A DNA stretch of 64,000 nucleotides from Perkinsus chesapeaki (lineage: Eukaryota; Perkinsozoa; Perkinsida; Perkinsidae): positions 29,800 to 93,799 of the forward strand of contig JAAPAO010000069.1 in assembly GCA_013115145.1 (NCBI GenBank). Direction: 5' to 3'. How positions within the stretch are numbered: the stretch's first letter is position 1; every line of letters starts with the position of its first letter. The translations under genes and the position numbers were made by a program. This document shows, piece after piece, positions 36,682 through 46,788 of the stretch. The notes under the pieces are model-generated. The model had not been told where the DNA came from. It did no database searches and saw only the letters and a list, made by a program, of their open reading frames with translations.

Positions 36682-37473
36682 TTAAGAAGTGCCAGCAGGC
36701 TCATCAACGGCAGCATGGGAGAGTGTCAGAACAATGCTGGATGATGCGGTATCATGTGACACCTCAAAATGGCTGAGTAGCCATCGAACCCGCTCCGAAT
36801 TGGAATACGTATCTATTGCGCATCGTGAAGAATCCGAAGATACCTTCGTCTCTCGCGCGCCATGAAACTGCCATGAATCTTACCTATTGCCTTTATATCG
36901 GTAAGATCAACCTTCATCGCTCCCACTGCCCCCGACTCCCCATCGTAGGCAGTGGCGTAGAACAGTACGGGTGTGTACTGATAGACAGTAACAGTGGCAT
37001 CTCCAATGGTAGCCGAGCCTATCACAGCCAAACTGAAACCTGCAGCAAATGAAGCAACAAATTCTCACCAGAGGGCTCGGGAATAATTAGCCGCTTCGAG
37101 CCTTCCTCTTCGTCATCCTCTTCCACCAGGCCTAGTAACGTTACCACTTCAGACACCCATGAGGTATCTTCTGGATCGCAGTCTTGATAGTATCTAAGCT
37201 CGAAGCTCGCCTTCAACAAGAAGCCACAGAAAAGCAGGTACTCGGGGTCCACTGTCATCGTGTAGGTCATGCCCTCTAATGTGGCCAATACCTCTTTCGA
37301 GCCTTCTTCGCCAGATTGACGCTCTATCACCGACACCTAAAGCACATGCGGATGATATAATATCTGAACTAACAAGCCTTGAGTGCATGAACTCCCCCCA
37401 GAGGTAGAGAGCTGCCAATCGTGGACAGCACAGTAGCTTTCAGCAACCACATTAGTATGATGGGATTCGCCAT
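36682..37473 (-). CDS. small secreted or ER-type protein, unknown family
   Basis: The ATG at 37473 opens a typical signal peptide, MANPIILMWLLKATVLSTIG followed by GGVHA. Following exons read SKEVLATLEGMTYTMTVDPEY, SWVSEVVTLLGLVEEDDEEE, TVTVYQYTPVLFYATAYDGE and, after a GTAAGATT donor, NSERVRWLLSHFEVSHDTAS ending DEPAGTS before the TAA at 36682-36684. The first junction could not be set exactly. The length is about 215 residues. The beta-rich look and the acidic loop suggest a soluble lumenal domain. I do not recognise the family. It lies head-to-tail upstream of the dynein gene with less than 100 bases between, so its 3' end and the dynein promoter must share sequence. Confidence 0.6.
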
Positions 37474-39460
37474 AATGAGACTGGGAGTCTCATCAGTAGC
37501 AATACCAAACCAAAGCTCAACGTTAATACTGAGTTCCCACCCACCTCCACCGTCTCGCCAGTATTAATCTCCTGTGTCCCCTTGTACAATATCTTGTACC
37601 CTTCATCCCTCAATAGCCACTTCTCAGTCAGCGATCTTGTCAACGTGCCCGCCAACTCCCTCGTCTCCTTCGCCTCAACGCTGGACCTCTTTACGGTCTC
37701 AACCTCCGTGACATTCTCCTGCTCTTCCTCTTCAGTATTTCCCACAGGTTCCTTCTCATTCTCCTCGACAACAGCAGCGCCCGCCAGTAGACGGTTCTGC
37801 TTCTCTGTTGTTTCACTTAGTCGTGTAACCTTGTTCTCCAGCTCAAATATCTCAGCCAGCCTCGCCTCGGCCAGATCGCGCCATTGTGTGAGATCTGTCT
37901 CCAAAGACGCGTTCTCCTCCTTATAACGATCCATGCTCTTCCGCAAAGCCCTGCACTCCGAGTCCAGCTTGCTCATCAGCTGCTCGGCGCCTACCAATAG
38001 CATCCAGCAGAGGCGAACACAAAGGCGGTAGCGGCTGCTGACCTTCGCTTCCTTCTCCTAGCATCATATAGCGTTGTTCAAACGCTCGCAGTTCAAGCTC
38101 AAAATCGTCATCTCCGAGAACGGGCGTGTCGACAGGCGGGATAGCGAGATTCTCTTGCTCGCTGCTTGCACCTATTCACCCGTTAAGGGCCACACGGTTC
38201 CCAGTGCCCACCGTTCTTTGGCGACTTCCTCTCACTTTTCACCACTTGGACTGTTCCCTGCTGCAGTAGAGACCCTATCGATACAAAGATTCTCTGACAC
38301 CAATAGGATTTGTCTTCACCATTGACCAGTAGTTTATTAGACTCCTTTAGAGTCCCTATTTGCCTGTTGGCTGTATTAAGCTTCAATGCCAAAGAGTTCC
38401 GTTCGCTCTGCAAAGCTGTTACCTGCTGTCGGAGCTCTCGAACCTGAACACCGCCCGTGCTGGCGAAGAATCCAAAAGAATAGAAGATGCCCCCAGGTCA
38501 TCCAGAGCACGGGAGAGTCTCACATAGAAGGCGCTGGCAAATTAAAGTACGGAAGAAGTAGTTCTACCAGTAGTTGTAATAGGATCAGTAGCTGCACCGT
38601 AATCACGCCACACTATTATTACCTTCGCGCCAAGCCTCATCTTTTCCCTATAGGCATCATCTCGCTGAAGCACCGCCCTTCCTAGCCTTTCGACCAGATC
38701 AGCGCTCTCAGTGAGTTTAAACTGCTGCTTGCCTCCCCGAGCACACTCCAGCGCTCTCTGCAGTAGGCGAACTTCATGTGTGAAGCTTTTGCTCATACTG
38801 AACAGCAATCCGCGCGCCACAAAATTCCACTTCGCTTACTCAGTAAGATGTTTATTGGCCTCTTCCGCCGTTTTCTGCCAATACCGCAGCTCCTCTGTGT
38901 TGTTCGACGTCTCATCCCCCAGACACTCTGCTCTCGCCTTCAGCGCTTCCATCTCACTCTTCAACCGACTGGCGTCCGTCCTATAGGACCTCTTCTTTAC
39001 CTAGATAACACTCTACAAGCTCCAAGGCAGACTCAGCGGGGCCGAGAGATTATATTAACATACTTCATCATCACTGACATTATCAGTAAGCGACAGCAAC
39101 GAGCTAGTGAGATTCCATTAACTTTTTGTAAACATAAAGTAACTGTGCATGATGAGTGCGTACACTGCCACAAGATGCATGACACGCGTACAAGGTGAGA
39201 CATTTGAAAGCCTATGGGATGATACTGCCTGGAACTCGCCAGGGAACTCGTGATTGGCTCAATATCATTCCAAGTCGTGCGCCAGATTGCGTATCAGAAA
39301 CAACCCCTCGAGTTTCGATGCCCAAGCCTTCGCTCCCAAAACCGTCTCCCAGCACTTTGCAGAGCGCAAGCTCCTCCTCTAAGAGCCGCATTCTCTCCCT
39401 CATCTTCTCTTTATCCCTAAGGCTTCTTTCCAACCTTTCATTCATAACCGCCAAGGCCAC
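37452..39460 (-). CDS. coiled-coil protein with possible C-terminal membrane anchor
   Basis: A chain of minus-strand exons (about 39212-39460, 38850-39000, 38542-38820, 38183-38413, 38050-38170 and 37452-38003) encodes long heptad-like helices: RLERSLRDKEKMRERMRLLE, KSFTHEVRLLQRALECARGG, SLALKLNTANRQIGTLKES and LDSECRALRKSMDRYKEEN. The last exon ends with a hydrophobic run, SVLTLSFGLVLLLMRLPVSL, that could be a tail anchor; alternatively this part is a missed intron. If the stop at 37452 is right, the gene overlaps the start of the next gene by about 20 bases. No family is recognised; coiled-coil structural proteins of the flagellum or cytoskeleton are one possibility. Confidence 0.6.
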
Positions 39461-40108
39461 AGTCGGCGATGATGCCTCCGATAGCCCTAAGCAAAGATAG
39501 TATTATGCTTCTCACACACTACGCCGATCACAATGCTTAGAGCCGAGAACAATAGTACATACCATAGCCGCTTAATATAACTATCACAGCTGCTGTTATA
39601 TAATTTATACAACTGTATTTTACATCACACGGATGGCGAATTTGTACGAAATAGTCCCAAACTTTATTATTTCGACAGTCTTATAGAGGCAAACACGGAG
39701 ATTCAGAATATATCATTGATTTCGTCTAGTTCGATGCGTACGCTAAATTACAGCTGAATCAGCAGTACTTAATATTAAGTACAATTGACTTGCAACATAT
39801 AAAAAGCATATATAAATAAACTGGAGTTCCAACCGCAAAAGGCGATTTGGTGTACAGTAGTACACCACCACCAGCAGCAGCAGCAGTGCGCAAAGTTGGA
39901 GATTTATACATCTGATAATTCACTTCGCGAATCAGTCAGTGTAGAATTCACCATTACACTGTGCACGAAGCAACTCGTAATCAATAGTACGTTTACCGAT
40001 TTCCTACCATTTACCAGTATTATATCAAAAAACATTTCATGCGACCTATACCGCTCTACTGTATAGATCAGGGACAACATGTACACGGTTATATTTACAA
40101 CATTTCTA
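39461..40108. other. intergenic, short CAG microsatellite
   Basis: No supported exon. A short trinucleotide run of CAC and CAG units lies at about 39864-39887. The tract is AT-rich and ends at the transposon. Confidence 0.5.
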
Positions 40109-40697
40109 CAGGGTGATGCGAAAAAAAGGGCCCATGCCTCATACTTTTTTGGCACGTGAGAGTTACGAGTGAAGTAAAGTACCAACTTGAAGCTCTTGGT
40201 GAGCTCTTTCTATTGCCTCATCAACCATTGTGATATTCGAACTAGGCTCTGAGTAATGGTTGAACGAAAAAATCGTTACATAGAGAAATGTGCTGGCAGA
40301 ATATGTGAGATACTCGAAATCTGCTTCAAACTCTCGGAGTACGGTCCTGACTTGTTTATCGCTGATGTTCTCGAAAGAACGGGGGAATCCCTTCCTCATG
40401 GTTTTTGCACCACAAACAGGTTTGTCCTCGCGTAGACACATGATAAAATAATGTTTCGCTCCGGTTTGTTGAGCCATTTTTGAATGGATGACACCAAAAC
40501 CGAAGTCTGCCAGCACATTTCTCTATGTAACGATTTTTTCGTTAAGCTACTACTCAGGGTCTTATGCGAATATCGCAATGGTTGACAAGGCCATAGAAAG
40601 AGCTCACCAAGAGCTTCAATTTGGTACTTTACTTCACTCGTAACTCTCACGCGCCAAAAAAATATGAGGCATGGGCCCTTTTTTTCGCATCACCCTG
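40109..40697. mobile_element. 589-bp transposon with 191-bp terminal inverted repeats and TA target site
   Basis: The element begins CAGGGTGATGCGAAAAAAAG and ends with its reverse complement, flanked on both sides by TA (40107-40108 and 40698-40699). The left arm (40109-40299) and right arm (40507-40697) have the same length and are about 90 percent identical by eye. The 207-bp centre carries a minus-strand frame reading GAKHYFIMCLREDKPVCGAK and SDKQVRTVLREFEADFEY, which may be transposase or captured sequence. TA target sites and the CA start are typical of the Tc1/mariner group. It cannot be autonomous at this size. A deleted relative sits in a dynein intron at 26078-26286. Confidence 0.9.
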
Positions 40698-40787
40698 TAC
40701 TATCAAACATTACTATCGTCTGATACTTAACACAGATGAATAGATATATTATTTACGATATTAATGATTATATGATTACAAATATGA

Positions 40788-42772
40788 TCATGACGTATTG
40801 ATACTGCCAGCCTTACCATATTCATCTCCAAGTATCGTACTCTCCTTCTCACCCCCGGACCCCAAACCAGCAGCTTGCTCCTCCTCTACACGCTGACTTC
40901 CCGCTAGCATGCCACTAGATGACGGTGAACCTCCAACAGGCGGGGACTCGGCTGCCGCTGTTGACGAATTGGCAAAATAGGAAGCCAAAGATTCGTTCAT
41001 GTCTCTGAGAAAAATGACCCTGTCTTCCACTTCCCTCCCGAGCAGTAACCTGTGCATACGGTTGTATTAGCATAGCTCAACTCAATATCTTACACAACGA
41101 TCAACTAGACCAAACCGGTATACAGTGCCACTTAACGCTCCTTGAGCCCGAATTAGTTTCCGCTTCCTCTCCTTTTAAGCCTTTTCAAATTGACTTCACT
41201 CAACACCCATAAAGATTCTAACATCCGACAACTGAAGACGATAGTGACTGTTATAATGATCGTAAGTAATAAACGTTAATAAAGCATGCCATGCTACGCA
41301 GTGTTCCCCTCATCCTCTGGGCCAGGCAAGCGACTGAAAAAAACTCGCCACTAAAATAACATAGCGCTTAAGTCTGAGCTCACCTGAGAAATCTAGGTAT
41401 AGTGCCGCTGTCCATTGCCGCTGCAAAAGCCTCCATTCTTTTATCCTTCTCCGAGTGCACCCAGTCCCGGAGCGTATGCACCCTTGCTAGCTCTTGCTGT
41501 TGCCGAATGTCATCTCTCCGATCGATATTACCCACCTAAACATAATACTCAAACCAGAACTGACTCAGACTTCTCGTAAAACGGAACGATGTAAATAGAC
41601 GAATGAACAACTGAGACGGTAGAGTACACACGCCCTGTTTTAAAAAAGTATCGATTTTCGAGCACTTTTCCATGGCCCAGAAATGCCGGATGAGATGTTA
41701 TCTCACTGACCGTCTGCGCAATCGGTTTCATACTAATTCGCTGTCCGTTCGCATCCCACAGGTATTGCGAGGAAGAGCTAGAGTAAGCCTCGAAAGGATG
41801 CCCTTGTCTAGCCGCCTCACTACCCTTTTCCTTTCCTTATTATCCAATCTATCCTGTCGTCTCTGCCTAGCCTGTACACGCTCCTTTATCAATGTCCTCC
41901 GCATATGCTTGCAGTCATCCATTATATCTTCATTCAGGTCATCTGCCTTCTTATGACACTCCACAGCCTTCATCACAGCTTCCGTTGCCCGTATCAGCCA
42001 GTCCTGAACAGCGTCACCAATGACGCCCACTGCATGCCACAAATCTGAACCCTTAGTCGATCGATCCACTTCCGTCAGATACCATTCGAGACCCTAGGGT
42101 ATCCTACCTGCTGTCGAGCTATAATCTTCACCTCTCGACATCGATCTTTATAATCATTTTCGAGAGCTGCCATCCTCAACCGTCGCGCCCTAGCCACATC
42201 GCCACTCAGTTTAGCCTCCCTATACGCTTCCTTTTTGGCAGCTATAGTCTCATCTTCCGCCTAAGAAAGCAGCGATGAGCACCGTGTATGTGCTGGAGGC
42301 TGCCAACACAGATAAAATAGAGATTCATCGCCAATCATGCAAGAATGCTTGCTAATGAAGCCACTGAAGTTCGGTAGACTTCTCCCTAGCTGGCACATCA
42401 AGTCCCAATTGCCTTCAAATAGGCTGCGATTAAATCCCAGTCCCCTAACCCACAGGCAAATGATTAGTCTAAAAACATATCCCGATACTAACACTATCCT
42501 GCATTCATTAATTTCCAACCTCGCTATGCCCATCCATTGCAACATAACCAAACCCTTTAATATCGCACTTTCCACAGTTTCTGTTTCCTCTCTAAACGCT
42601 CTCGATGCTTCTTCCTTATATCATCTTCTCGCCTCTGAACATTAGCCTCCCTTTTACTGTCCAAATGGCCACCTGCCAACATACACTCCCATATCCTCAA
42701 CTGCTCCATGTCCCAACTCACCGTCTGCTCCATCGGAGCCCTGCAGAGATGGTGCTGCCACCATGGAGGCAA
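40788..42772 (-). CDS. charged coiled-coil protein, unknown family
   Basis: Minus-strand exons near 42557-42772, 42115-42258, 41728-42069, 41395-41535 and 40788-41057 form one highly charged helical protein: DDIRKKHRERLERKQKLWK, KEAYREAKLSGDVARARRLR, KHMRRTLIKERVQARQRRQD, ARVHTLRDWVHSEKDKRMEA and VIFLRDMNESLASYF, followed by a Ser/Pro/Gly-rich tail ending KAGSINTS. There is one frame per exon and short spacers between them. No catalytic motif is visible. The pattern of Arg/Lys/Glu-rich helices resembles axonemal or basal-body scaffold proteins, but that is only a resemblance. The 5' end may extend beyond 42772. Confidence 0.55.
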
Positions 42773-43554
42773 TCCTCAACTTGACAAATAACAACATCCC
42801 TCCTGCTCTACTATATCAGATGCGGACGGTTTCGTCCCGACAAGAATCTTAACGCTCGCAGCTCTACCTATTACAGCCTCCCATATCATTGCCTGTTGGA
42901 GTGATGCAGCCGAGCGCCCCGCAATATCGTCCTAAGGTGTCCTGCAGAGCGCTACCTTGTCGATCAAAACCAGCTCCGAAGATTCCTATGAGCTTCCGAT
43001 TCCGTACGAATCCCTACAGACACAGATCGCGTAAGAGTATACCCTATGAAGTTGAATAGCCCCTACGGCCATGGGCCAGCCACCCCTTCCAATTGAGTAG
43101 GATACGCAACAGCTATCGTATGGAGCTACTAGTCTAACAACACTCCTTCAAAAGCAACCTCAGATAACTTACAATGATAATCAAAGGTAACAGAATTGTA
43201 ATATCGATGCAGAGAATAGCTAAACCATCCGGCACTCAGCCAATATAGCATTCTACACATCTCACTCATCATCATCCAGCATCCACCATAAAGAATAATA
43301 AGACATTGTTCAAAAAGGGATACGTTTAGCAAAGACGATACAATGGAGGCAGATGGAGAGAAGGCAAGGAGACCCTCTAGATGGGGGGCGGGGGCAACCT
43401 AATGTCGTGAACTGCTACACCCCTAGAGAGAGACTAGAGATGTATTAGAAGTACAGGTAAAGAAGTAGGACTGCTTTCCTAGCCTTCCTCTATATCACAT
43501 CCATCATCATCATACTGGTAATATACTACTATCGGCTACTAGGTCAAAATATTC
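42773..43554. other. unassigned stretch
   Basis: Fragments of open frame occur on the minus strand near 43129-43332, but nothing shows family features. It may hold a 5' exon of the coiled-coil gene and the 3' untranslated region of the next gene. Confidence 0.4.
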
Positions 43555-44736
43555 CTAATCCTCGTCGACGAGGCGGAGACGCTTCAGGCTCATCATCATC
43601 TCGAAGTCGTATAATCGACACTGAAAGCACCAACATCTCAAACATCCTTCCATCTCGCTATTACCTGCTCTCCCTGACATACCACCTCCTCCTCGCTTAC
43701 TAGGCGGATGATACGACTCCGGATCTCGGAACATCCCGCTCGAGTCCAGCGTACTGTCCATGAACATTCCGCTCGAACAGCTCGAGCCCCCCATAGGACA
43801 ATACATACTCTCCTCAATTGCAGCTTCTTGCTCCAACTCAACCCTAGCCGCAAGATTTGCCTCCGAATCATCTCTTGGAAGCGCCGGAGCATGTAACTCC
43901 GGCAAGTAGGAGAAAAGCATCCCAACACTCGTGTTCTTCGTCATCTCATGGCCCCACTCTCTACTCGCCGAATACGTATTGATCGCCCGCGAAACCAAGG
44001 CGTTGCTGCTAAGTCTCTGCGCCAAATTCCGTATCATCATCCTTGCACGTGCCTGAGCCGCCCCAACTATGGTGGCTTGTCGGCTCTGCCATTGCGCCTC
44101 TAATTTCTCCCTAGCAATCGCCTCAGCCTCCACCGCGGCAGCCTCGACATCGTCATCGAACTGATCATCATCATCTTCGTTCCCGGGCGGTGCCGATAGG
44201 TAGTCTGCCGGATTAAGATACTTTCTCGCCGCATCTCCCGGATCCCTTTCCCTCGTCTCCTGCCTTTGCATTGCCGACATCGTTATGGCTTGAATAGCCA
44301 TAGCTGCGCACACCTCAACAGCCTTAGATCTTAGAATACCCAATTGCCGAACAGATAGGTTATCCAGCTCCTCCGCGGTGAGGCCTCCGGGACACGTGAA
44401 TTTACTGAACAACTCCGACACCCCTCTCTCCCTGCACCTCCGAGAGCAATACGTGAAATCATTCCTCAAGTATATCGGCCGATGGGCTTTAATTCTCTTA
44501 ATGCAACTATAACAATCGAAGGTCCGCCTCGCCGTTCCCTCATAGTCCCTATGATGCCTTCTACACTTCCTCTTCCTCCCCTTATTCCCCCTATGCATCT
44601 GCCTATTACCACTATCACTATCCATAGACGCCAGCGAGGAACACGATGACCGTGCGGTAGTTGGCATCGAGAAGGACTTCGTTATCGTCGGCAGCGGCGA
44701 CGAATGCATTATTTGGGTTGGACCCGAAAATGACAT
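43555..44736 (-). CDS. protein with FLZ-like C2C2 zinc knuckle
   Basis: One uninterrupted exon of 393 codons starts at 44736. Residues 73-104 read FDCYSCIKRIKAHRPIYLRN, then FTYCSRRCRERG, giving C75-x2-C78-x18-C97-x3-C101. This spacing, together with K-R after the second Cys, the aromatic/aliphatic IYLRND and YCS-x-x-CR, closely follows the FLZ (DUF581) treble-clef knuckle known from plants, where it binds SnRK1 kinase. A basic region (GRKRKCRRHH) precedes it. The middle is acidic and alanine-rich, and the C-terminus has a Gly-rich patch (RGGGGMSGRAG) and ends in mixed residues that may be read-through of an intron. Other treble-clef families such as MYM-type or HIT-type are alternatives. Confidence 0.7.
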   Translation of the reverse strand: MSFSGPTQIMHSSPLPTITKSFSMPTTARSSCSSLASMDSDSGNRQMHRGNKGRKRKCRRHHRDYEGTARRTFDCYSCIKRIKAHRPIYLRNDFTYCSRRCRERGVSELFSKFTCPGGLTAEELDNLSVRQLGILRSKAVEVCAAMAIQAITMSAMQRQETRERDPGDAARKYLNPADYLSAPPGNEDDDDQFDDDVEAAAVEAEAIAREKLEAQWQSRQATIVGAAQARARMMIRNLAQRLSSNALVSRAINTYSASREWGHEMTKNTSVGMLFSYLPELHAPALPRDDSEANLAARVELEQEAAIEESMYCPMGGSSCSSGMFMDSTLDSSGMFRDPESYHPPSKRGGGGMSGRAGNSEMEGCLRCWCFQCRLYDFEMMMSLKRLRLVDED

Positions 44737-45072
44737 TAAAAACTTTTCAATTGCTGCCGACCACTAAACCTGCTTCACTTCCAAACCACTCCATAGCAAT
44801 TCCTCTGCTAACAACTGTAAGATTTTCAGGGGGGCGAAGCACCTTTTCTAAAGATACTCCCAAAGTTGTTTTCTCCCCGAAGAAACGTCCTCTACCGCTC
44901 TTTACTTTCACTAGACTTCTGGATTAGCCTATATAACAGAAATTCACCGACGACGACCAACAGAATTAAGGGCGAGCGCGCTAACCTTGCGCTGAAGGAA
45001 AGTGAAACGGTTATAAGATTCTTGCAAGGTTGATTAACACCAATCTGTAGGATGGGTGGAAACTCATTAGAT
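44737..45072. other. spacer, no gene seen
   Basis: Between the FLZ-like gene start and the stop of the eIF2B-like gene. A 64-codon minus-strand frame exists at 44892-45086 but lacks features. Confidence 0.5.
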
Positions 45073-46625
45073 TCAGCTAGACACATCGTGATCGAAGTCT
45101 TCCTCCTCGTACTCGCCAGGCTTTAACACTTTGACACCCTTCGACACTGTGCACTTGACCATTTTAATGTCGTCACCAACGACACATTCCTGACAACACA
45201 CTTTAGGTCAACGAACAACACTAAAATCCTACCTCTGACAGAACACAATCTTGCACCGTGCATCCGCTGCCGACAGAGCTGCCTTTCATCACTACAGACT
45301 TTGTCACTCGGCTTTTATCTGAAGCCCTCTAAACGACGCAGCAACTTACATCATACTTACCGGCTATAGTGACTGAGTCACCAAGCACTGTGTTCTTAAC
45401 CACAGTACCATCTCCCACTGTAGAGGATGCTCCATAGAGAACACCCTTAACACTACTGCGGTCATGTTTCAACTTCTGCTGGTTGAAGTGCAGCAAAGTA
45501 TCCACTCCCTTTACTCTACTCTTGCACGGGTCCAGTGATGGTGACTCGTTAGGGCCTCTAAGTACCACCTGCCCTCATGCGTGTCACCACCATATCGCCG
45601 CCCCCCCCCTCACTACCTTATAGCCCTTATCCACCATCCACGGTACAAATCCGTCCCTCAGATTCCGATCCACCTCATCCTCATCAGCCATAAAGGCCTT
45701 CAGCCTCTCCAGTATATGCGGCCCCATAAAGTAGCATCCGGTGTCCACCAGATTTCTGACCAGAGTTACATCTCCTTCACGGAAGATGCTCGACAACCGC
45801 AACTGCAAGCTGCCATCGAAGGAGACATCCTCGGATGACTTCAACGCGACTACAACCTAAAGCGCAGATACCCCACCCGATAGCGCCACCTTTACCTTAT
45901 CCTTGCTACCGTACGCAGTGTACGTGAACTCATCTGGGACCTCTTTAACACCTGAATGGGTATCAAACGATGAAAGGCTAGTAGCAGCAAGGCCCTACGT
46001 GCCATTGAAAGCACCACCTCCGCCTCTTCGGCAGCTCCTATGTCGCTCGACCATTGGCCCATATAATCACCATATCCAACCTGACCAACGACCCTTCTCC
46101 ACAATGGCTGCGTAAGGGAGATTCACCAGGCATGAGCTGCACTGTAGGTCCTTCCGTCGTTCAAATACACCAAGCAGAGCCTCAGCTGCTGGAGCCTCCG
46201 AGGGTGCGCCTATCAAGCATTCTCAGTCACTATTATCCTTAACGGGCCACAACTTGCTCGGCGTACTATAGAAGTGCCCCACCGTATTATACCCTAACAT
46301 ACTACCTTCCACAGACACTTCAACACCATTAAACACTTGTCGGTGCTCAGCTACAGATGTTTCCAATGCCTCCACATGCTCACTCCATGCAATCAACACC
46401 ACTCGGCTCACCAACGGGGAGGATGTCAACGCTCCCACTGCGTAACTGTTCAGAGATCCTTCACTATAATGATCCTCCGTAAACCCACCTATATAGAGGC
46501 CTATTGGCTACAGGTAGTAAAGGCTTAGGGATACCAGTCCCAGCCAGGGAGGGGTCAGAGGAATCATCCGAAACACCTCCGCACAAAAGTATGCCCACCG
46601 GCAGTTCTGATGTTCCGTTAGGCAT
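45073..46625 (-). CDS. EIF2B3: eIF2B gamma-like subunit (nucleotidyltransferase plus left-handed beta helix)
   Basis: The ATG at 46625 opens MPNGTSELPVGILLCGG, and the first exon contains IPKPLLPVANRPLYR, the sugar-nucleotidyltransferase motif. Later exons read SRVVLIAWSEHVEALETSV, RNLRDGFVPWMVDKGYKVV and then hexapeptide-type repeats (GASSTVGDGTVVKNTVLGDS, VVMKGSSVGSGCTVQDCVLS, CVVGDDIKMVKCTVSKGVKV). It ends EYEEEDFDHDVSS, with the stop at 45073-45075. This layout fits the gamma subunit of eIF2B, the guanine-nucleotide exchange factor that recharges eIF2 for translation. The loop after the first strand lacks the catalytic G-x-G-x-R of active pyrophosphorylases, as expected for an eIF2B subunit. 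Mannose-1-phosphate guanylyltransferase is the main alternative. Middle exon junctions are not all fixed. Confidence 0.78.
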
Positions 46626-46788
46626 AATAAAACCAACAGCTCAACTCACTCCTAGAATCCTATTGAGCTCAAATGCATCTTTATTTGGTAGAAACGATAG
46701 AGAACATCTACAGTATTATCGTTGGTATAAGGATTGACGTATAAGCAGGTCACCATCAACCTGCACTGCTGCCGCTGCCACCAGCTCA

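Noticed and set aside
39864-39887. CAG microsatellite as part of a polyglutamine gene
   Set aside because: No open frame with supporting features surrounds it; it is a short intergenic repeat.
40163-40650. Minus-strand ORFs in the 40-kb element as a cellular gene
   Set aside because: They run into the terminal inverted repeats and recur in the intronic copy; they belong to the transposon.
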